Source of the DNA: Natronosalvus rutilus
GTDB lineage: Archaea > Halobacteriota > Halobacteria > Halobacteriales > Natrialbaceae
Direction: 5' to 3'
Length of the DNA stretch: 64,000 nucleotides
Assembly (NCBI RefSeq): GCF_024204665.1
Contig: NZ_CP100355.1
Coordinates: forward strand, 1,593,451 to 1,657,450
The notes under the pieces are model-generated. The model made no database searches. It saw only the letters and a list, made by a program, of their open reading frames with translations, and had not been told where the DNA came from. Positions 1 to 8,828 of this stretch are shown here, piece after piece. Within the stretch, counting starts at the first letter, position 1; each line of letters starts with the position of its first letter. A program made the translations under genes and the position numbers.

Positions 1-492
1 GACCGCAAATTCATCGAGTCCACGGTCGTCGACGAACTCGCAGGCGAACTCGGCGAGTCGTCGCGAGGCCGAGTCGGTCACCACCCGCGTCAGCGTCGAG
101 AGGTCGTCGCTCAACCGAGTTTCGTGGCCCGAGTAGACCCCCTCGGTGTTCTCCCGGAGAAAGACGAGGTCCGTCTCCGGTCGAACCGCGTCGACGCCGG
201 GATAGGCCCTGGCGGGCCGAACGTTGACGAATGAGTCGACGGCCTCGCGCAGCGGAAGAATCACGTCCGCAGCGGTTTCGCCCGCGGCACCGAAGAGCGT
301 CGCGTCGCTCGAGGCGACGAGGTCGTAGGTCTCCTGTGGAAGTGCCTCGCCGGTCTCGGCCTTCACGGCGTCGCCCGCAGCCGCTTCGCGAAACAAAAAG
401 TCGATGTCCAGCGCCTCGAGTACCTCGAGCGCTGCCGGCGTCACTTCCTGGCCGATGCCGTCGCCCGGGACGACGGCGATGTCGTGAGTCAT
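1..492 (-). CDS. leuB: 3-isopropylmalate dehydrogenase, N-terminal part (cut by window edge)
   Basis: The minus-strand frame opens with ATG at 492 and runs without a stop to base 1, giving the first 164 residues. They begin [17 protein letters not shown], the nucleotide-binding start of isocitrate/isopropylmalate dehydrogenases, and later show [12 protein letters not shown], the substrate-binding REN-E segment typical of the family. The enzyme oxidatively decarboxylates 3-isopropylmalate in the leucine pathway. leuC and leuD lie on the same strand but 6 kb upstream, so the usual leuCD-leuB continuity is broken. AT-rich TATA-like stretches around 536-545 and 573-583 could supply a separate promoter. 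The assignment as LeuB rather than another beta-decarboxylating dehydrogenase rests mainly on the nearby leu/ilv genes. Confidence 0.9.
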   Translation of the reverse strand, partial: MTHDIAVVPGDGIGQEVTPAALEVLEALDIDFLFREAAAGDAVKAETGEALPQETYDLVASSDATLFGAAGETAADVILPLREAVDSFVNVRPARAYPGVDAVRPETDLVFLRENTEGVYSGHETRLSDDLSTLTRVVTDSASRRLAEFACEFVDDRGLDEFAV

Positions 493-622
493 GCTTGCAG
501 TCGTTCTGGAAGCCCAAAGAGGGTATCGAAAGCGGTATATTTGCCAGTTCTGGTCGTCGACGAGCGGTCGTATATCAATATATCGTACAGTCTCGGGAAC
601 CCGAATAGCCAGAAAGGTTATC

Positions 623-640
623 ATACTCGCATTCGAGTAT
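623..640. promoter_or_regulatory. Perfect inverted repeat between TATA-like box and a small ORF
   Basis: ATACTCG (623-629) and CGAGTAT (634-640) are exact reverse complements separated by 4 nt. The element sits after a TATA-like GGTTATCA (617-624) and 8 nt before the ATG at 648, where a repressor would block a leaderless promoter. The operator role is inferred. Confidence 0.4.
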
Positions 641-647
641 CTGCTTC

Positions 648-827
648 ATGGTGGTGCTCGGACGGAACCAGATCGCGTACAGTACACTGAATACACTCGG
701 GAAGCGAGAATTTTCTTACAGCGGGCTGGTGCTTCTGAACGTACTCTTCCTGTACCTCTTCGGATGGCTCACCGTCGTTCCGGTGCTGTTTACCCTCGGG
801 TTCTTGCTCCACGCACGAACCCTGTGA
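648..827 (+). CDS. Small membrane protein (59 aa)
   Basis: ATG at 648 opens a 59-codon frame ending at TGA 825-827. The first 23 residues are polar (MVVLGRNQIAYSTLNTLGKR), and the rest, about residues 24-54, is strongly hydrophobic, enough for one long or two short membrane spans with a central Trp-Leu-Thr turn. A TATA-like GGTTATCA lies 25-30 nt upstream, which suits a leaderless transcript, and a perfect inverted repeat lies between the two. Codon third positions are mixed, so coding support is moderate. I do not recognise the family. It lies divergently from leuB. Confidence 0.55.
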   Translation: MVVLGRNQIAYSTLNTLGKREFSYSGLVLLNVLFLYLFGWLTVVPVLFTLGFLLHARTL

Positions 828-1135
828 CGGAACTGAACAGGACCTCGTGGTACCGTCGACCCGTCACCCCCCAGTAACCAGGTACCGCGGTCACCTCGAG
901 GCATCCGTCGTCCGGAAAACGGAAACGTGACGACTGAAACGCTTCGAGCGGTCACTGTCAACGAGTTCGGCGCCGTCACGGATTCGTCGAGTCTAACGGT
1001 AGCCGGTGAGCCACCCAGCGGCAGCGCTGGATCGAACGTTCTCGAAGGGACTCGAGTGGTTCGACACGCGACGAGTGGTTCGATGGGTCCCCACGGCAAG
1101 ACGGTACGATCCGAGGTCGACCCCAGCGATACGGA
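828..1135. other. Intergenic, no feature seen
   Basis: This 308-nt stretch lies between the small membrane protein and the convergent end of the HTH regulator. I see no persuasive frame, RNA fold or repeat in it. Confidence 0.4.
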
Positions 1136-1984
1136 CTACGACACGGGCCCGTCTCGCTCTCGGGACCGAGCAGGATTCACGCCAATCGAGTGGTCTGTCG
1201 TGACCTCGTCAGGATCCACTGGCCTCGCTTCGTCACGGCACGTTTCGAAGAGGTCGACTGCCCACTCGTAGACGGCCTGGTCTTCGGTGACGAACCCTCC
1301 TTTGACGACGCCCTGCTCGTCAGTGAGGTCAATTCCCACCGCACTGTCGACGATCCCCACTGAAATTGGGATGTCTTCGAAGACAGAAACGTGGACGTTC
1401 GTTTCATCGAGCATCTCGTGCAATTGCTTCGCGGAGGTCGAATGAGTTCGGATGGTGTCGAGGACGTCCGGCGTGATTACCATGTCGAGGTGCGTGTTTC
1501 CGTGGACGGTCGATTTCCAGTCGTTTTCGATGAACACCGGGGCGACCACGCGCGTAACGCCCCGAATTTGGTCGCCAGAGCGGCGAAATTCGAGTATCCG
1601 TCGGATAATAGCGGTCGCGTCACTCTCCTCGAGAACGATGAGTTCGGCATCGCGAAGGCGCCGGACGTCGAACGTCAGGAGGTCGGACGGCAGCCACTGC
1701 AGGGGTTCACGCAGACGACGTTCGGCCTCCATCTCGTCCCCCAGGCGCGTGAACTTGTCACACACCCATTCACCAGTCGGTGTCGCCGTGCACTCCTGGC
1801 CCGAGCGTGCGATCCAGTTGCGCGCTTCGAGCTCCCGGAGAATTCGGGCAGTCGTGACTCGCGAAGCACCGATTCGATCACGTATCTCGTCGTGGCTTCG
1901 TGGTGCCTCGACCAGGAGCTCCAAGACTGCCACGCGGTTCTCCGAGTTCGCGAGAAACGCGGCGTCCTCGAGTGCATCGTCCAT
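1136..1984 (-). CDS. Winged-helix transcriptional regulator (haloarchaeal type)
   Basis: The 282-residue protein starts at ATG 1984 (MDDALEDAAFLANSENRV). An upstream extension is possible, but a TATA-like GGTTAATC about 27 nt upstream argues for 1984 and a leaderless transcript. Residues about 5-75 form a winged HTH (SHDEIRDRIGASRVTTARIL recognition region, then a wing). The rest is a ligand-binding-like domain ending in the stretch DEARPVDPDEV. The protein at 3586-4410 has the same architecture and the same end motif, so the two are paralogs flanking a methyltransferase. It probably controls a local gene. Its ligand is unknown. Confidence 0.8.
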   Translation of the reverse strand: MDDALEDAAFLANSENRVAVLELLVEAPRSHDEIRDRIGASRVTTARILRELEARNWIARSGQECTATPTGEWVCDKFTRLGDEMEAERRLREPLQWLPSDLLTFDVRRLRDAELIVLEESDATAIIRRILEFRRSGDQIRGVTRVVAPVFIENDWKSTVHGNTHLDMVITPDVLDTIRTHSTSAKQLHEMLDETNVHVSVFEDIPISVGIVDSAVGIDLTDEQGVVKGGFVTEDQAVYEWAVDLFETCRDEARPVDPDEVTTDHSIGVNPARSRERDGPVS

Positions 1985-2336
1985 GTCTATTGGTAACCCA
2001 CAACATGGGATTAACCTATGGGGTGAGATGCGCGTGTCCAATGGTCTGCTGATCGTTGGCCGAGTGCTTCGAGATCATTTGGCCTGGTCGCTGTAATGTG
2101 ACCCACGGCCGACGCAGGCGTCACGTCACTATCCGTTCGTCGTTCACACCGTGATCAGCGAAGACACCGTGACCGACGTAACCCCCGGAACGTCATGCTG
2201 GTGCGAATCGACGGATGAGAATGTACCCCACACGAAGGCGGTCCTCGAGCCGCATCGAGTGCGGGTCGTGAGAACCGGGCAGTCGAACGACCGCGACAGC
2301 AACCCAACCAGCCGAGGACACCCACGACGACCGATC
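1985..2336. promoter_or_regulatory. Divergent intergenic region between regulator and methyltransferase
   Basis: This 352-nt region separates two divergent genes. Next to the regulator start it holds an imperfect inverted repeat, TAACCC-N7-GGGATTA, overlapping the TATA-like box at about 2007-2014. The methyltransferase frame stays open through the region back to 2151, but codon use and lack of family resemblance argue that this part is not coding. Confidence 0.4.
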
Positions 2337-3395
2337 ATGACACTCGACGAAGAACGACTGAACCAGCACGTGCAGACGGCCATAACCGACTTTGGAGCGA
2401 CGGCGCACGCCCCGCTCGTCGTCATCGGCGACGAACTCGGCCTGTACGAGACGCTCGCCGACGCGGGGCCGCTCACGTCGGCCGAACTGGCCGAGAAAAC
2501 GGACACCGCGGAACGGTACGTCCGCGAGTGGCTCCCCTCACAGGCTGCCGGGGGGTACGTTACCTACGATTCGGAGACGGACCGCTACACCCTCACCCCC
2601 GAGCAGGCCGCAGTGCTCGCCGACGAGACCAGCCCGGCATTCATGGTCGGTAACTTCCAGGTCGCCCTGTCGGCGGCCAGGATCGAATCACAGCTCGCCG
2701 AAGCGTTCCGCACGGGCGAAGGCGTGGGCTGGCACGAACACGACGCGGACCTCTTCCACGCAATCGAGTACTCCTGGCGGCCACAGTACGCGGCGAACCT
2801 GGTCGACGACTGGATTCCCGCGCTCGAGGGGGTGGACACGACGCTCGAGGGCGGTGGGCGCGTCGCCGACGTAGGCTGTGGTCACGGCGCATCGACCATC
2901 CTGATGGCCGAGGCGTACCCGGAGTCGACGTTCGTCGGCATCGACCCCCACGAACCGTCGGTCGCGGCGGCCCGCGAGCGAGCAGCCGAAGCCGGCGTCG
3001 CCGACCGCGTGAGTTTCGAGGTGGCGACGGCCAAGTCGTACGATGGCGCGAAGTACGACTTCGTGACCACGTTCGACGCCCTCCACGACATGGGGGATCC
3101 GGTGGGTGCGGCGGCGCACGTCCGTGAGACGCTTACCAACGACGGTACGTGGATGATCGTCGAGCTGTTCGCCAACGACTGCGTGGCGGACAACCTCAAT
3201 CCGATGGGGCGGGCAGCCTACTCGATCTCGACGCTGATCTGCACGCCGTGCGCACTCGACCAGGAGGCCGAGCGCGTGCTGGGCGCACAGGCTGGCGAGA
3301 CGGGTATTCAGGAAGCCGTCACCGACGGCGGCTTCACCCGGTTCCGCCGGGCGGCCGAGACGCCCCTGAATCTCGTGTTCGACGCCAAGCCGTAA
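2337..3395 (+). CDS. SAM-dependent methyltransferase with N-terminal winged helix
   Basis: The 352-residue protein starts at ATG 2337 (MTLDEERLNQHVQ). Residues about 20-95 form a winged-helix dimerisation region (LGLYETLADAGPLTSAELAEKT), as in the Rv2258c-like methyltransferases. Residues about 176-185 carry SAM motif I, VADVGCGHGAS, followed by the acidic loop FVGIDPHE and motif IV-like YDFVTTFDALHDMGD. It should methylate a small molecule, but the substrate cannot be read from the sequence. It lies between two paralogous HTH regulators, which suggests ligand- or stress-controlled expression. An in-frame upstream extension to 2151 is open but lacks family resemblance. Confidence 0.85.
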   Translation: MTLDEERLNQHVQTAITDFGATAHAPLVVIGDELGLYETLADAGPLTSAELAEKTDTAERYVREWLPSQAAGGYVTYDSETDRYTLTPEQAAVLADETSPAFMVGNFQVALSAARIESQLAEAFRTGEGVGWHEHDADLFHAIEYSWRPQYAANLVDDWIPALEGVDTTLEGGGRVADVGCGHGASTILMAEAYPESTFVGIDPHEPSVAAARERAAEAGVADRVSFEVATAKSYDGAKYDFVTTFDALHDMGDPVGAAAHVRETLTNDGTWMIVELFANDCVADNLNPMGRAAYSISTLICTPCALDQEAERVLGAQAGETGIQEAVTDGGFTRFRRAAETPLNLVFDAKP

Positions 3396-3585
3396 GGCGA
3401 GACGAGCGAGCGATAGGGACCGGTGCAGGCGAAATGCTGTTTGTCTCGAACCGCTCGAGCACTGGGCATAACCGAACTCAAGTATCGAATAGTACGCTCA
3501 GACGATGTTGAGTAGACGGCGCGCATTCCGCACCGAGGGAGACGAGCACCGATACGCATTATACAGTGTCATGTGTAGACATACC

Positions 3586-4410
3586 ATGGAGACTGCCCTC
3601 GACGAGATCGACTTTCTCGCCAGATCGAACCACCGAGTTGGCGTCCTGGAGGGGCTGACCGATGGCGCCCGCGAACGGCGTGATCTCCGCGCCGCGACTG
3701 GTGCCTCTACACCGACGATGAGTCGGATTCTCGCCGACTTCGAAGACCGTCGATGGATCGCCCGGGACGGGCCGACCTATTACCTGACGTCACTCGGCGA
3801 GTTCGTCGCAGAGCGGTTCCTCGAGCTCCGCGAGGCAATGGAAATCGAACGGAGACTTCGGGACGTCTGGCAGTGGCTCCCCCAGGAGATGGAGGGGTTC
3901 TCCGCCGACCTCTTCACCGATGCGGTGGTCTCGTACCCCGGACCGGGCTATCCGTACGAGCCGATCGAGCGGCTCACCCACCTCATCGAGGGGACCACTC
4001 GAATGCGGGGGTTCGACAGTATCGTGTTCAAGTCGATCAACAACGAGACAGTGTGCCAGGCCGTCCTCGACGGGATGGAGCTCGAGTACGTGTACTCGCC
4101 GACAGCGCTCGAGAAGACCCTTGCCTGGAATCCAGAACGAGTGATGGAGGCGGCATCGTGTGAACACTGTACCCTCCTCGTCCACGACGGCCTCCCCGAC
4201 AGGTCCCGGTGTGGGCTCGGCATCGTCGACGACCGCGCCGGCATCTGCTGTCACGACCCCGAAACCGGAGCGCTGACGGCCGTAATCGATACGGATGCAC
4301 CGGCAGCTCGAGAGTGGGCCATTGCCACCTTCGAGCGCGTCCGTGACGAGGCGAGGCCAGTCGACCCCCAGGCGTTCGAGACGCTCAACTCGCCGGACCT
4401 CCACCCATAG
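3586..4410 (+). CDS. Winged-helix transcriptional regulator (paralog of 1136-1984)
   Basis: The 274-residue protein starts at ATG 3586 (METALDEIDFLARSNHRV). A TATA-like CATTATAC lies about 24 nt upstream, so the more distal in-frame ATGs are disfavoured. An N-terminal winged HTH (residues about 8-70, with the recognition segment ASTPTMSRILADFEDRRWIARD) is followed by a sensor-like domain containing C-x2-C (SCEHCTLL) and later CCHDPETG. The C-terminal ERVRDEARPVDP matches the other regulator. The protein reads toward the second methyltransferase. The cysteines might bind metal or sense redox state (inference). Confidence 0.8.
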   Translation: METALDEIDFLARSNHRVGVLEGLTDGARERRDLRAATGASTPTMSRILADFEDRRWIARDGPTYYLTSLGEFVAERFLELREAMEIERRLRDVWQWLPQEMEGFSADLFTDAVVSYPGPGYPYEPIERLTHLIEGTTRMRGFDSIVFKSINNETVCQAVLDGMELEYVYSPTALEKTLAWNPERVMEAASCEHCTLLVHDGLPDRSRCGLGIVDDRAGICCHDPETGALTAVIDTDAPAAREWAIATFERVRDEARPVDPQAFETLNSPDLHP

Positions 4411-4533
4411 AACGCGTTTGGGAGTCGAAGAAACTTCAACGACTAATGATACGTCAGGAACCACCGCCCCTGACGACCACGCCGGTCCACCGTGCAGAGA
4501 CAAACTGTCGTGACTCCAACTGTTTCTTCACGG

Positions 4534-4549
4534 GGCGAAATATTTCGCC
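4534..4549. promoter_or_regulatory. Perfect 16-bp palindrome, candidate operator
   Basis: GGCGAAATATTTCGCC is a perfect dyad with 8-nt arms and no spacer. It lies 46 nt before the methyltransferase start at 4595, directly upstream of the TATA-like region, where archaeal activators or repressors bind. The adjacent HTH regulators are plausible partners (inference). Confidence 0.55.
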
Positions 4550-4567
4550 GGATATGTAGATATATCC
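4550..4567. promoter_or_regulatory. Inverted repeat overlapping TATA-like box
   Basis: GGATAT (4550-4555) and ATATCC (4562-4567) are exact inverted copies with a 6-nt spacer. The AT-rich part (ATATAT, 4560-4565) is about 30 nt before ATG 4595 and is the likely TATA box, so binding here would compete with TBP/TFB. Confidence 0.45.
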
Positions 4568-4594
4568 AGCGAGCGTACTGCGATTCGAGGAATC

Positions 4595-5419
4595 ATGCTC
4601 GAACAAACAGAAATCCAGGACGAATGGACCGAAATCGCGTCGGGATACGACGAGTACGTCACCCCGTCGAACATGGCCATAGCGGAAGAGGCCCTCGAAC
4701 GGTTGGGGCTCCAGCCTGGAACGCGAGTGCTGGACGTCGCGGCCGGCAGTGGTGCGTTGAGCATCCCCGCGGCTCGCGCGGGGGCCCAGGTGCTGGCAAC
4801 GGACATCTCTCCCGCCATGGTCGAGCGTCTCGAGGCGCGTGCACGTGACGAGGGGCTCTCCACCCTGGAGGTCCGCGTCATGGATGGACACGCCCTCGAG
4901 CTCGAGGACGACACCTTCGACATCGCCGGATCACAGTTCGGCGTCATGCTGTTCCCCGACCTCCCGCAGGGACTGGACGAAATGACGCGCGTTACCAGAC
5001 CCGGTGGCCGCGTGCTACTGGTCACGATGGGACCGCCCGCCGAAATCGAGTTTTTGGGATTCTTCATCGGGGCCGTGAAAGCTATCGTCCCAGATTTCGC
5101 CGGCCTTCCGTCAGACCCACCGCCGTTACCGTTCCAAGTGGAAGATTCCGAGAAGTTGCACGAGAAACTGGCCGACGCCGGTCTCACGGAGATTCGCGTG
5201 GAGACGACGAATCATCGGCTGGCGTTCCACTCCGGCACGCAGCTATGGGACTGGGTGACCGCCAGCAATCCGATTGGAGCCGATTTAGTCGCCGATCTGA
5301 CGGCGGAGCAGAGAAAGGCGGCCCAGACGGTGCTGGACGACAAACTGAGCGAGCGTTCCGACGGGAGCGGTCCGGCCATGTTGAACAACACCGTCAACAT
5401 TGCTATCGGAACAAAGTGA
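4595..5419 (+). CDS. UbiE/COQ5-like SAM methyltransferase
   Basis: The 274-residue class I methyltransferase starts at ATG 4595. SAM motif I VLDVAAGSGALS falls at residues about 45-56, the post-I acidic residue is in LATDISPAM, and the motif IV region reads FDIAGSQFGVMLFPD. The C-terminal half resembles small-molecule methyltransferases of the UbiE type. A broken alpha/beta hydrolase follows after 18 nt with its own GGAGG site, so the two probably formed an operon. Two inverted repeats precede the start. The substrate is unknown; a role in quinone methylation is not supported by the neighbours. Confidence 0.85.
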   Translation: MLEQTEIQDEWTEIASGYDEYVTPSNMAIAEEALERLGLQPGTRVLDVAAGSGALSIPAARAGAQVLATDISPAMVERLEARARDEGLSTLEVRVMDGHALELEDDTFDIAGSQFGVMLFPDLPQGLDEMTRVTRPGGRVLLVTMGPPAEIEFLGFFIGAVKAIVPDFAGLPSDPPPLPFQVEDSEKLHEKLADAGLTEIRVETTNHRLAFHSGTQLWDWVTASNPIGADLVADLTAEQRKAAQTVLDDKLSERSDGSGPAMLNNTVNIAIGTK

Positions 5420-5437
5420 GCTGATCGGAGGAAACCA

Positions 5438-6335
5438 ATGATCACATAGGACACACAGGAACGACAAGCGGAGGATGCTCGAGAGCGGCTGCTTGGCGGC
5501 CTCCCTGTAACGGAACGACGACTGGAGCTAGCTGGGGTTTCGACAGCCGTTCTGGAGGGCGGCAACGGTCCGCCGATCGTCCTCTTGCATGGTCCCGGCG
5601 AATCGGCCTTCTGGTGGATGCGGACCATCCCGGACCTGGTGACGACCCATCGCGTGATCGTTCCCGATCTGCCCGGTCACGGGGCCTCGACGGTCACGGC
5701 CAACGCGATGGACGCTGACGCCGTGAAAGCGTGGCTTGGCGAACTGATCGAACAGACCTGTCCGACGCCGCCGACGCTGGTAGGGCACCTGCTCGGTGGC
5801 GCAATCGCGACTCGGTTCGCGAGCAATCACAGCGATCGACTCCGAGGGCTGGTCCTCGTAGACACGTTCGGCCTCGGTCCGTTTCGACCATCCGCGACGT
5901 TTGCGTTCGTTTTGGTCCGGTTCCTCGTGCGACCGTCGGATCGCGCGTACCACAGTTTCCTCGACCAGTGTCTGGTCGGATCGGGACGGCCTGGTCGAGC
6001 AGATGGGCGAGGACTGGGAGCCGTTCCTGGCGTACAACCTCGAGCGTTCGCGGACGCCGAGTGTGAAAGCCTCCATGCGAACCATGATGAAGGAGATCGG
6101 GGTACCCACGATACCGGCAGCGGACGTAGAGCGAATCACCGTTCCGACGTCCCTGATCTGGGGCCGAGACGACCGCGCCGTACGGCTCGAAATTGCCAAA
6201 GACGCGAGCGCCTGTTACGGATGGCCTCTGCGTGTGATCGATGACGCCGGTGACGATCCCAAACTCGAACAGCCCGAAGCGTTCCTGGAAGCACTGTACG
6301 AGGTGCTCGACGACTGGTTGCCCATCGAAGGATAA
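5438..6335 (+). pseudogene. Alpha/beta hydrolase, disrupted
   Basis: A strong GGAGG site at 5427-5431 precedes ATG 5438, but codon 4 is TAG. The same frame then reads as a typical alpha/beta hydrolase N-terminus (oxyanion region PPIVLLHGPGES, then VPDLPGHG) up to about 5970, where the continuation (MGEDWEPFLAYNLERSR, SLIWGRDDRAV, end at 6335) moves to another frame. The nucleophile elbow, normally G-x-S-x-G, reads G-H-L-L-G, so the catalytic serine is missing as well. Three independent lesions argue for a decaying gene rather than a single sequencing error. An internal start at 5585 could still make a truncated product. Confidence 0.75.
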
Positions 6336-6478
6336 AGATCGAGAACTGTACTACCTGTGCGTACCCGGAACGGGATCGAACCTGCCGCTCGAGGCGGGCT
6401 CAACGGAGTGGAAAACCACGTTCACCGGTATCGCCTCAGCAGAATCGTCTCGTCCGGATCGATGAACGAAAAGCGGAC

Positions 6479-7105
6479 CTACACTCGTTTTCCGTCTTCC
6501 ACGTAAGGGAGACTTTCGGCAGTCTCGTCGACGGCCTCGGCGTTCGCCTTCATCAGCGCCGTGGTGTCCCAGACGCCATCGACGAGGGCCTTTCGCTGGG
6601 CGTCGTCGACGCGCACGCCGACCGTCTTCCCGCCGTAGGTGACGGTTTCCTCGGCCACGTCGACGTCGATCTCGCCGTCGGGATTCGCTTCGACCCACGC
6701 CTGTAACTCCTCGACGACCTCGGTGTCGGCCTCGAGGGTGGGCATCCCGAGCGCGAGACAGTTCCCCGCGAAGATTTCGGCGAAGCTCTCGCCGATGAAG
6801 GCGTCGATGCCCCAGCGCATGAGCGCCTGGGGGGCGTGCTCGCGAGAGGAGCCACAGCCGAAGTTGGCGTTGACGACCATCACGGAAGCGTCCCGATTCT
6901 GTGGCTCGTTCAGCGGGTGGTCCTTCTCGTTGTCGTCGTCGTCGAATCGCTGATCGAAGAAGGCGAACTCGCCCAGGCCGTCGAACGTAACGACCTTCAT
7001 GAACCGGGCCGGGATGATCTGGTCGGTGTCGATGTCGTTGCCGCGGACGGCGACGCCCGTTCCCGATACCGAATCGACGCTCGGAATCTCGAGTTCGTTA
7101 CTCAT
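6479..7105 (-). CDS. leuD: 3-isopropylmalate dehydratase small subunit
   Basis: The 208-residue protein is the swivel-domain subunit of isopropylmalate isomerase, which converts 2- to 3-isopropylmalate together with LeuC. Hallmarks are [16 protein letters not shown] near residues 22-37 and [15 protein letters not shown] near 85-99. The start at 7105 overlaps the end of leuC by 8 nt, indicating translational coupling. It is the last gene of the minus-strand ilvBNC-leuCD run. leuB, which would normally follow, is displaced to the left edge of the window. Confidence 0.95.
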   Translation of the reverse strand: MSNELEIPSVDSVSGTGVAVRGNDIDTDQIIPARFMKVVTFDGLGEFAFFDQRFDDDDNEKDHPLNEPQNRDASVMVVNANFGCGSSREHAPQALMRWGIDAFIGESFAEIFAGNCLALGMPTLEADTEVVEELQAWVEANPDGEIDVDVAEETVTYGGKTVGVRVDDAQRKALVDGVWDTTALMKANAEAVDETAESLPYVEDGKRV

Positions 7106-8519
7106 TCACCGTCACCTCCTTCATCGCCCGCACGTCAGTCACTTCCCCGTTGATCGCCGCCGCGACGACCATCCGGGGGTTCATTAACACGGTTCGGCCG
7201 TCCTTGCTCCCCTGGCGGCCGACGAAGTTCCGGTTCGAGGAGGAGGCACAGGCCTCGTCGCCCTCGAGCTGGTCCTCGTTCATTCCGAGACACATCGAGC
7301 AGCCGGCGCCGCGCCAGTCGAAGCCGGCCTCGGTGAAGATTTCGTCCAGGCCCTCCGCCTCGGCGGCCTGCTTGACCTGCTGGCTGCCGGGAACGACCAT
7401 CGCGCGGACGTCGGGATCGACGGTCCGGCCCTTCACGAGGCGAGCGGCCCGCCGGAGGTCCGGCAGGCGCGCGTTGGTACACGAACCCAGGAAGGCGACG
7501 TCGATGGGGTAGCCCTCCATCGTCTCGCCCGGTTCGACTCGCATGTGCTCCTGGGCGCGGCGTGCCGTCTCGACCTTGTCCGCGGGGAGGTCCTCGGGCT
7601 CGGGAATCGGCTCGGTGACGCCGACGCCCTGTGCTGGCGTGGTGCCCCAGGTGACGACCGGCTCGAGTTCGCCGCCGTCGATCGTCACGACGTCGTCGTA
7701 CTCGGCGTTGTCGTCCGATCGGATCGACTCCCAGTACGCCTTTCGCTCCTCGAAGGCCTCGCCCTCGGGGACGCGCTCGCGGCCCTCGAGCCACGCGTAG
7801 GTGGTCTCGTCGGGGTTGACGTAGCCCGCACGGGCGCCGCCCTCGATGGACATGTTGCAGATCGACATTCGCCCCTCCATGTCGAGGTTCTCGATGGCCT
7901 CGCCAGCGTACTCGTAGACGTAGCCGACGCCGCCCTCGGTGCCGAGTCGCCGGATGATCTCGAGGATGACGTCTTTGGCTTCGACGCCGTCGCCCAGTTC
8001 GCCGGTGACCTCGATCTTGCGAACTTTCTGTTTCTCCATCGCGACGGTGCCCGTGGCGAGCACGTCCCGGATCTGGCTCGTGCCGATCCCGAACGCGAGC
8101 GCGCCGAAGGCGCCGTGGGTCGAGGTGTGGCTGTCGCCGCAGACGATGGTCGTCCCGGGCTGGGTCAGCCCCTGCTCCGGGCCGATGACGTGGACGATGC
8201 CCTGTTCGCCCGTGTCGGGGTGGGAGAACTCGATGCCCGACTCGTGGACGTTTTCCTCGAGTTCGGCCATCATCTCCTCGGCCGCCGTGTCGGCGTACGG
8301 GCGCTCCTTGCTCGAGGTCGGCACGATGTGATCGACCGTCGCGTGGGTCAGGTCGGGGTAGGCGACCTCGAGGTCTCGCTCGCGGAGCATCCCGAACGCC
8401 TGCGGGCTCGTCACCTCGTGAATGAGGTGGAGGCCGACGAACAGCTGGTCCTGGCCGGTGGGCAGACGGGTGACCGCGTGGCGGTCCCAGACCTTGTCGT
8501 AGAGCGTTCCCTCGCTCAT
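7098..8519 (-). CDS. leuC: 3-isopropylmalate dehydratase large subunit
   Basis: The 473-residue aconitase-family subunit holds the 4Fe-4S cluster. The ligand motifs are visible as [10 protein letters not shown] and [14 protein letters not shown], and the N-terminal half has [20 protein letters not shown]. Its length matches bacterial-type LeuC. It pairs with LeuD, which it overlaps by 8 nt, and overlaps the small upstream gene by 4 nt (ATGA). It acts in the second step of leucine biosynthesis in the cytoplasm. Confidence 0.96.
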   Translation of the reverse strand: MSEGTLYDKVWDRHAVTRLPTGQDQLFVGLHLIHEVTSPQAFGMLRERDLEVAYPDLTHATVDHIVPTSSKERPYADTAAEEMMAELEENVHESGIEFSHPDTGEQGIVHVIGPEQGLTQPGTTIVCGDSHTSTHGAFGALAFGIGTSQIRDVLATGTVAMEKQKVRKIEVTGELGDGVEAKDVILEIIRRLGTEGGVGYVYEYAGEAIENLDMEGRMSICNMSIEGGARAGYVNPDETTYAWLEGRERVPEGEAFEERKAYWESIRSDDNAEYDDVVTIDGGELEPVVTWGTTPAQGVGVTEPIPEPEDLPADKVETARRAQEHMRVEPGETMEGYPIDVAFLGSCTNARLPDLRRAARLVKGRTVDPDVRAMVVPGSQQVKQAAEAEGLDEIFTEAGFDWRGAGCSMCLGMNEDQLEGDEACASSSNRNFVGRQGSKDGRTVLMNPRMVVAAAINGEVTDVRAMKEVTVNE

Positions 8520-8755
8520 TCGTCGGCTCCGACCTCGGTCCCGCCGCGCTCGAACACCGCGTTCGCGTCGTCGGCGTCGCGCGGCGGCGTGTGGCTCACG
8601 TCTTTCATCGGGGTGGTTTCCCGCGACGGGTCGTCGCCGTCAGTGTCGGGGACCGCCTCGGCTTCTCCGCCGTCGGCGGCCACGATTGGTCCGCGGCTGA
8701 ACAGCTGCCCCGTCGATTCGCCCGTGTAGGGGTTCGTGTGGCTGGTTTCGGCCAT
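8516..8755 (-). CDS. Small conserved protein between ilvC and leuC
   Basis: Starting at ATG 8755 gives a 79-residue polar protein beginning [19 protein letters not shown]; an upstream in-frame ATG at 8824 would add 23 low-complexity residues. The end overlaps leuC by the ATGA junction, and ilvC starts 74 nt past its other side with the same orientation order (ilvC lies downstream at 8829-9899 on the minus strand and is transcribed first). It has no membrane segment or recognised motif. Its position inside the branched-chain operon suggests an accessory role, but none can be assigned. Confidence 0.6.
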   Translation of the reverse strand: MAETSHTNPYTGESTGQLFSRGPIVAADGGEAEAVPDTDGDDPSRETTPMKDVSHTPPRDADDANAVFERGGTEVGADE

Positions 8756-8828
8756 CGTCGGTCGGATCGATTCGGTCGATTGCCTCGAATTCGTCGGTTT
8801 TGGAGCGTCTGTCGTTCGTGTCATCGGT

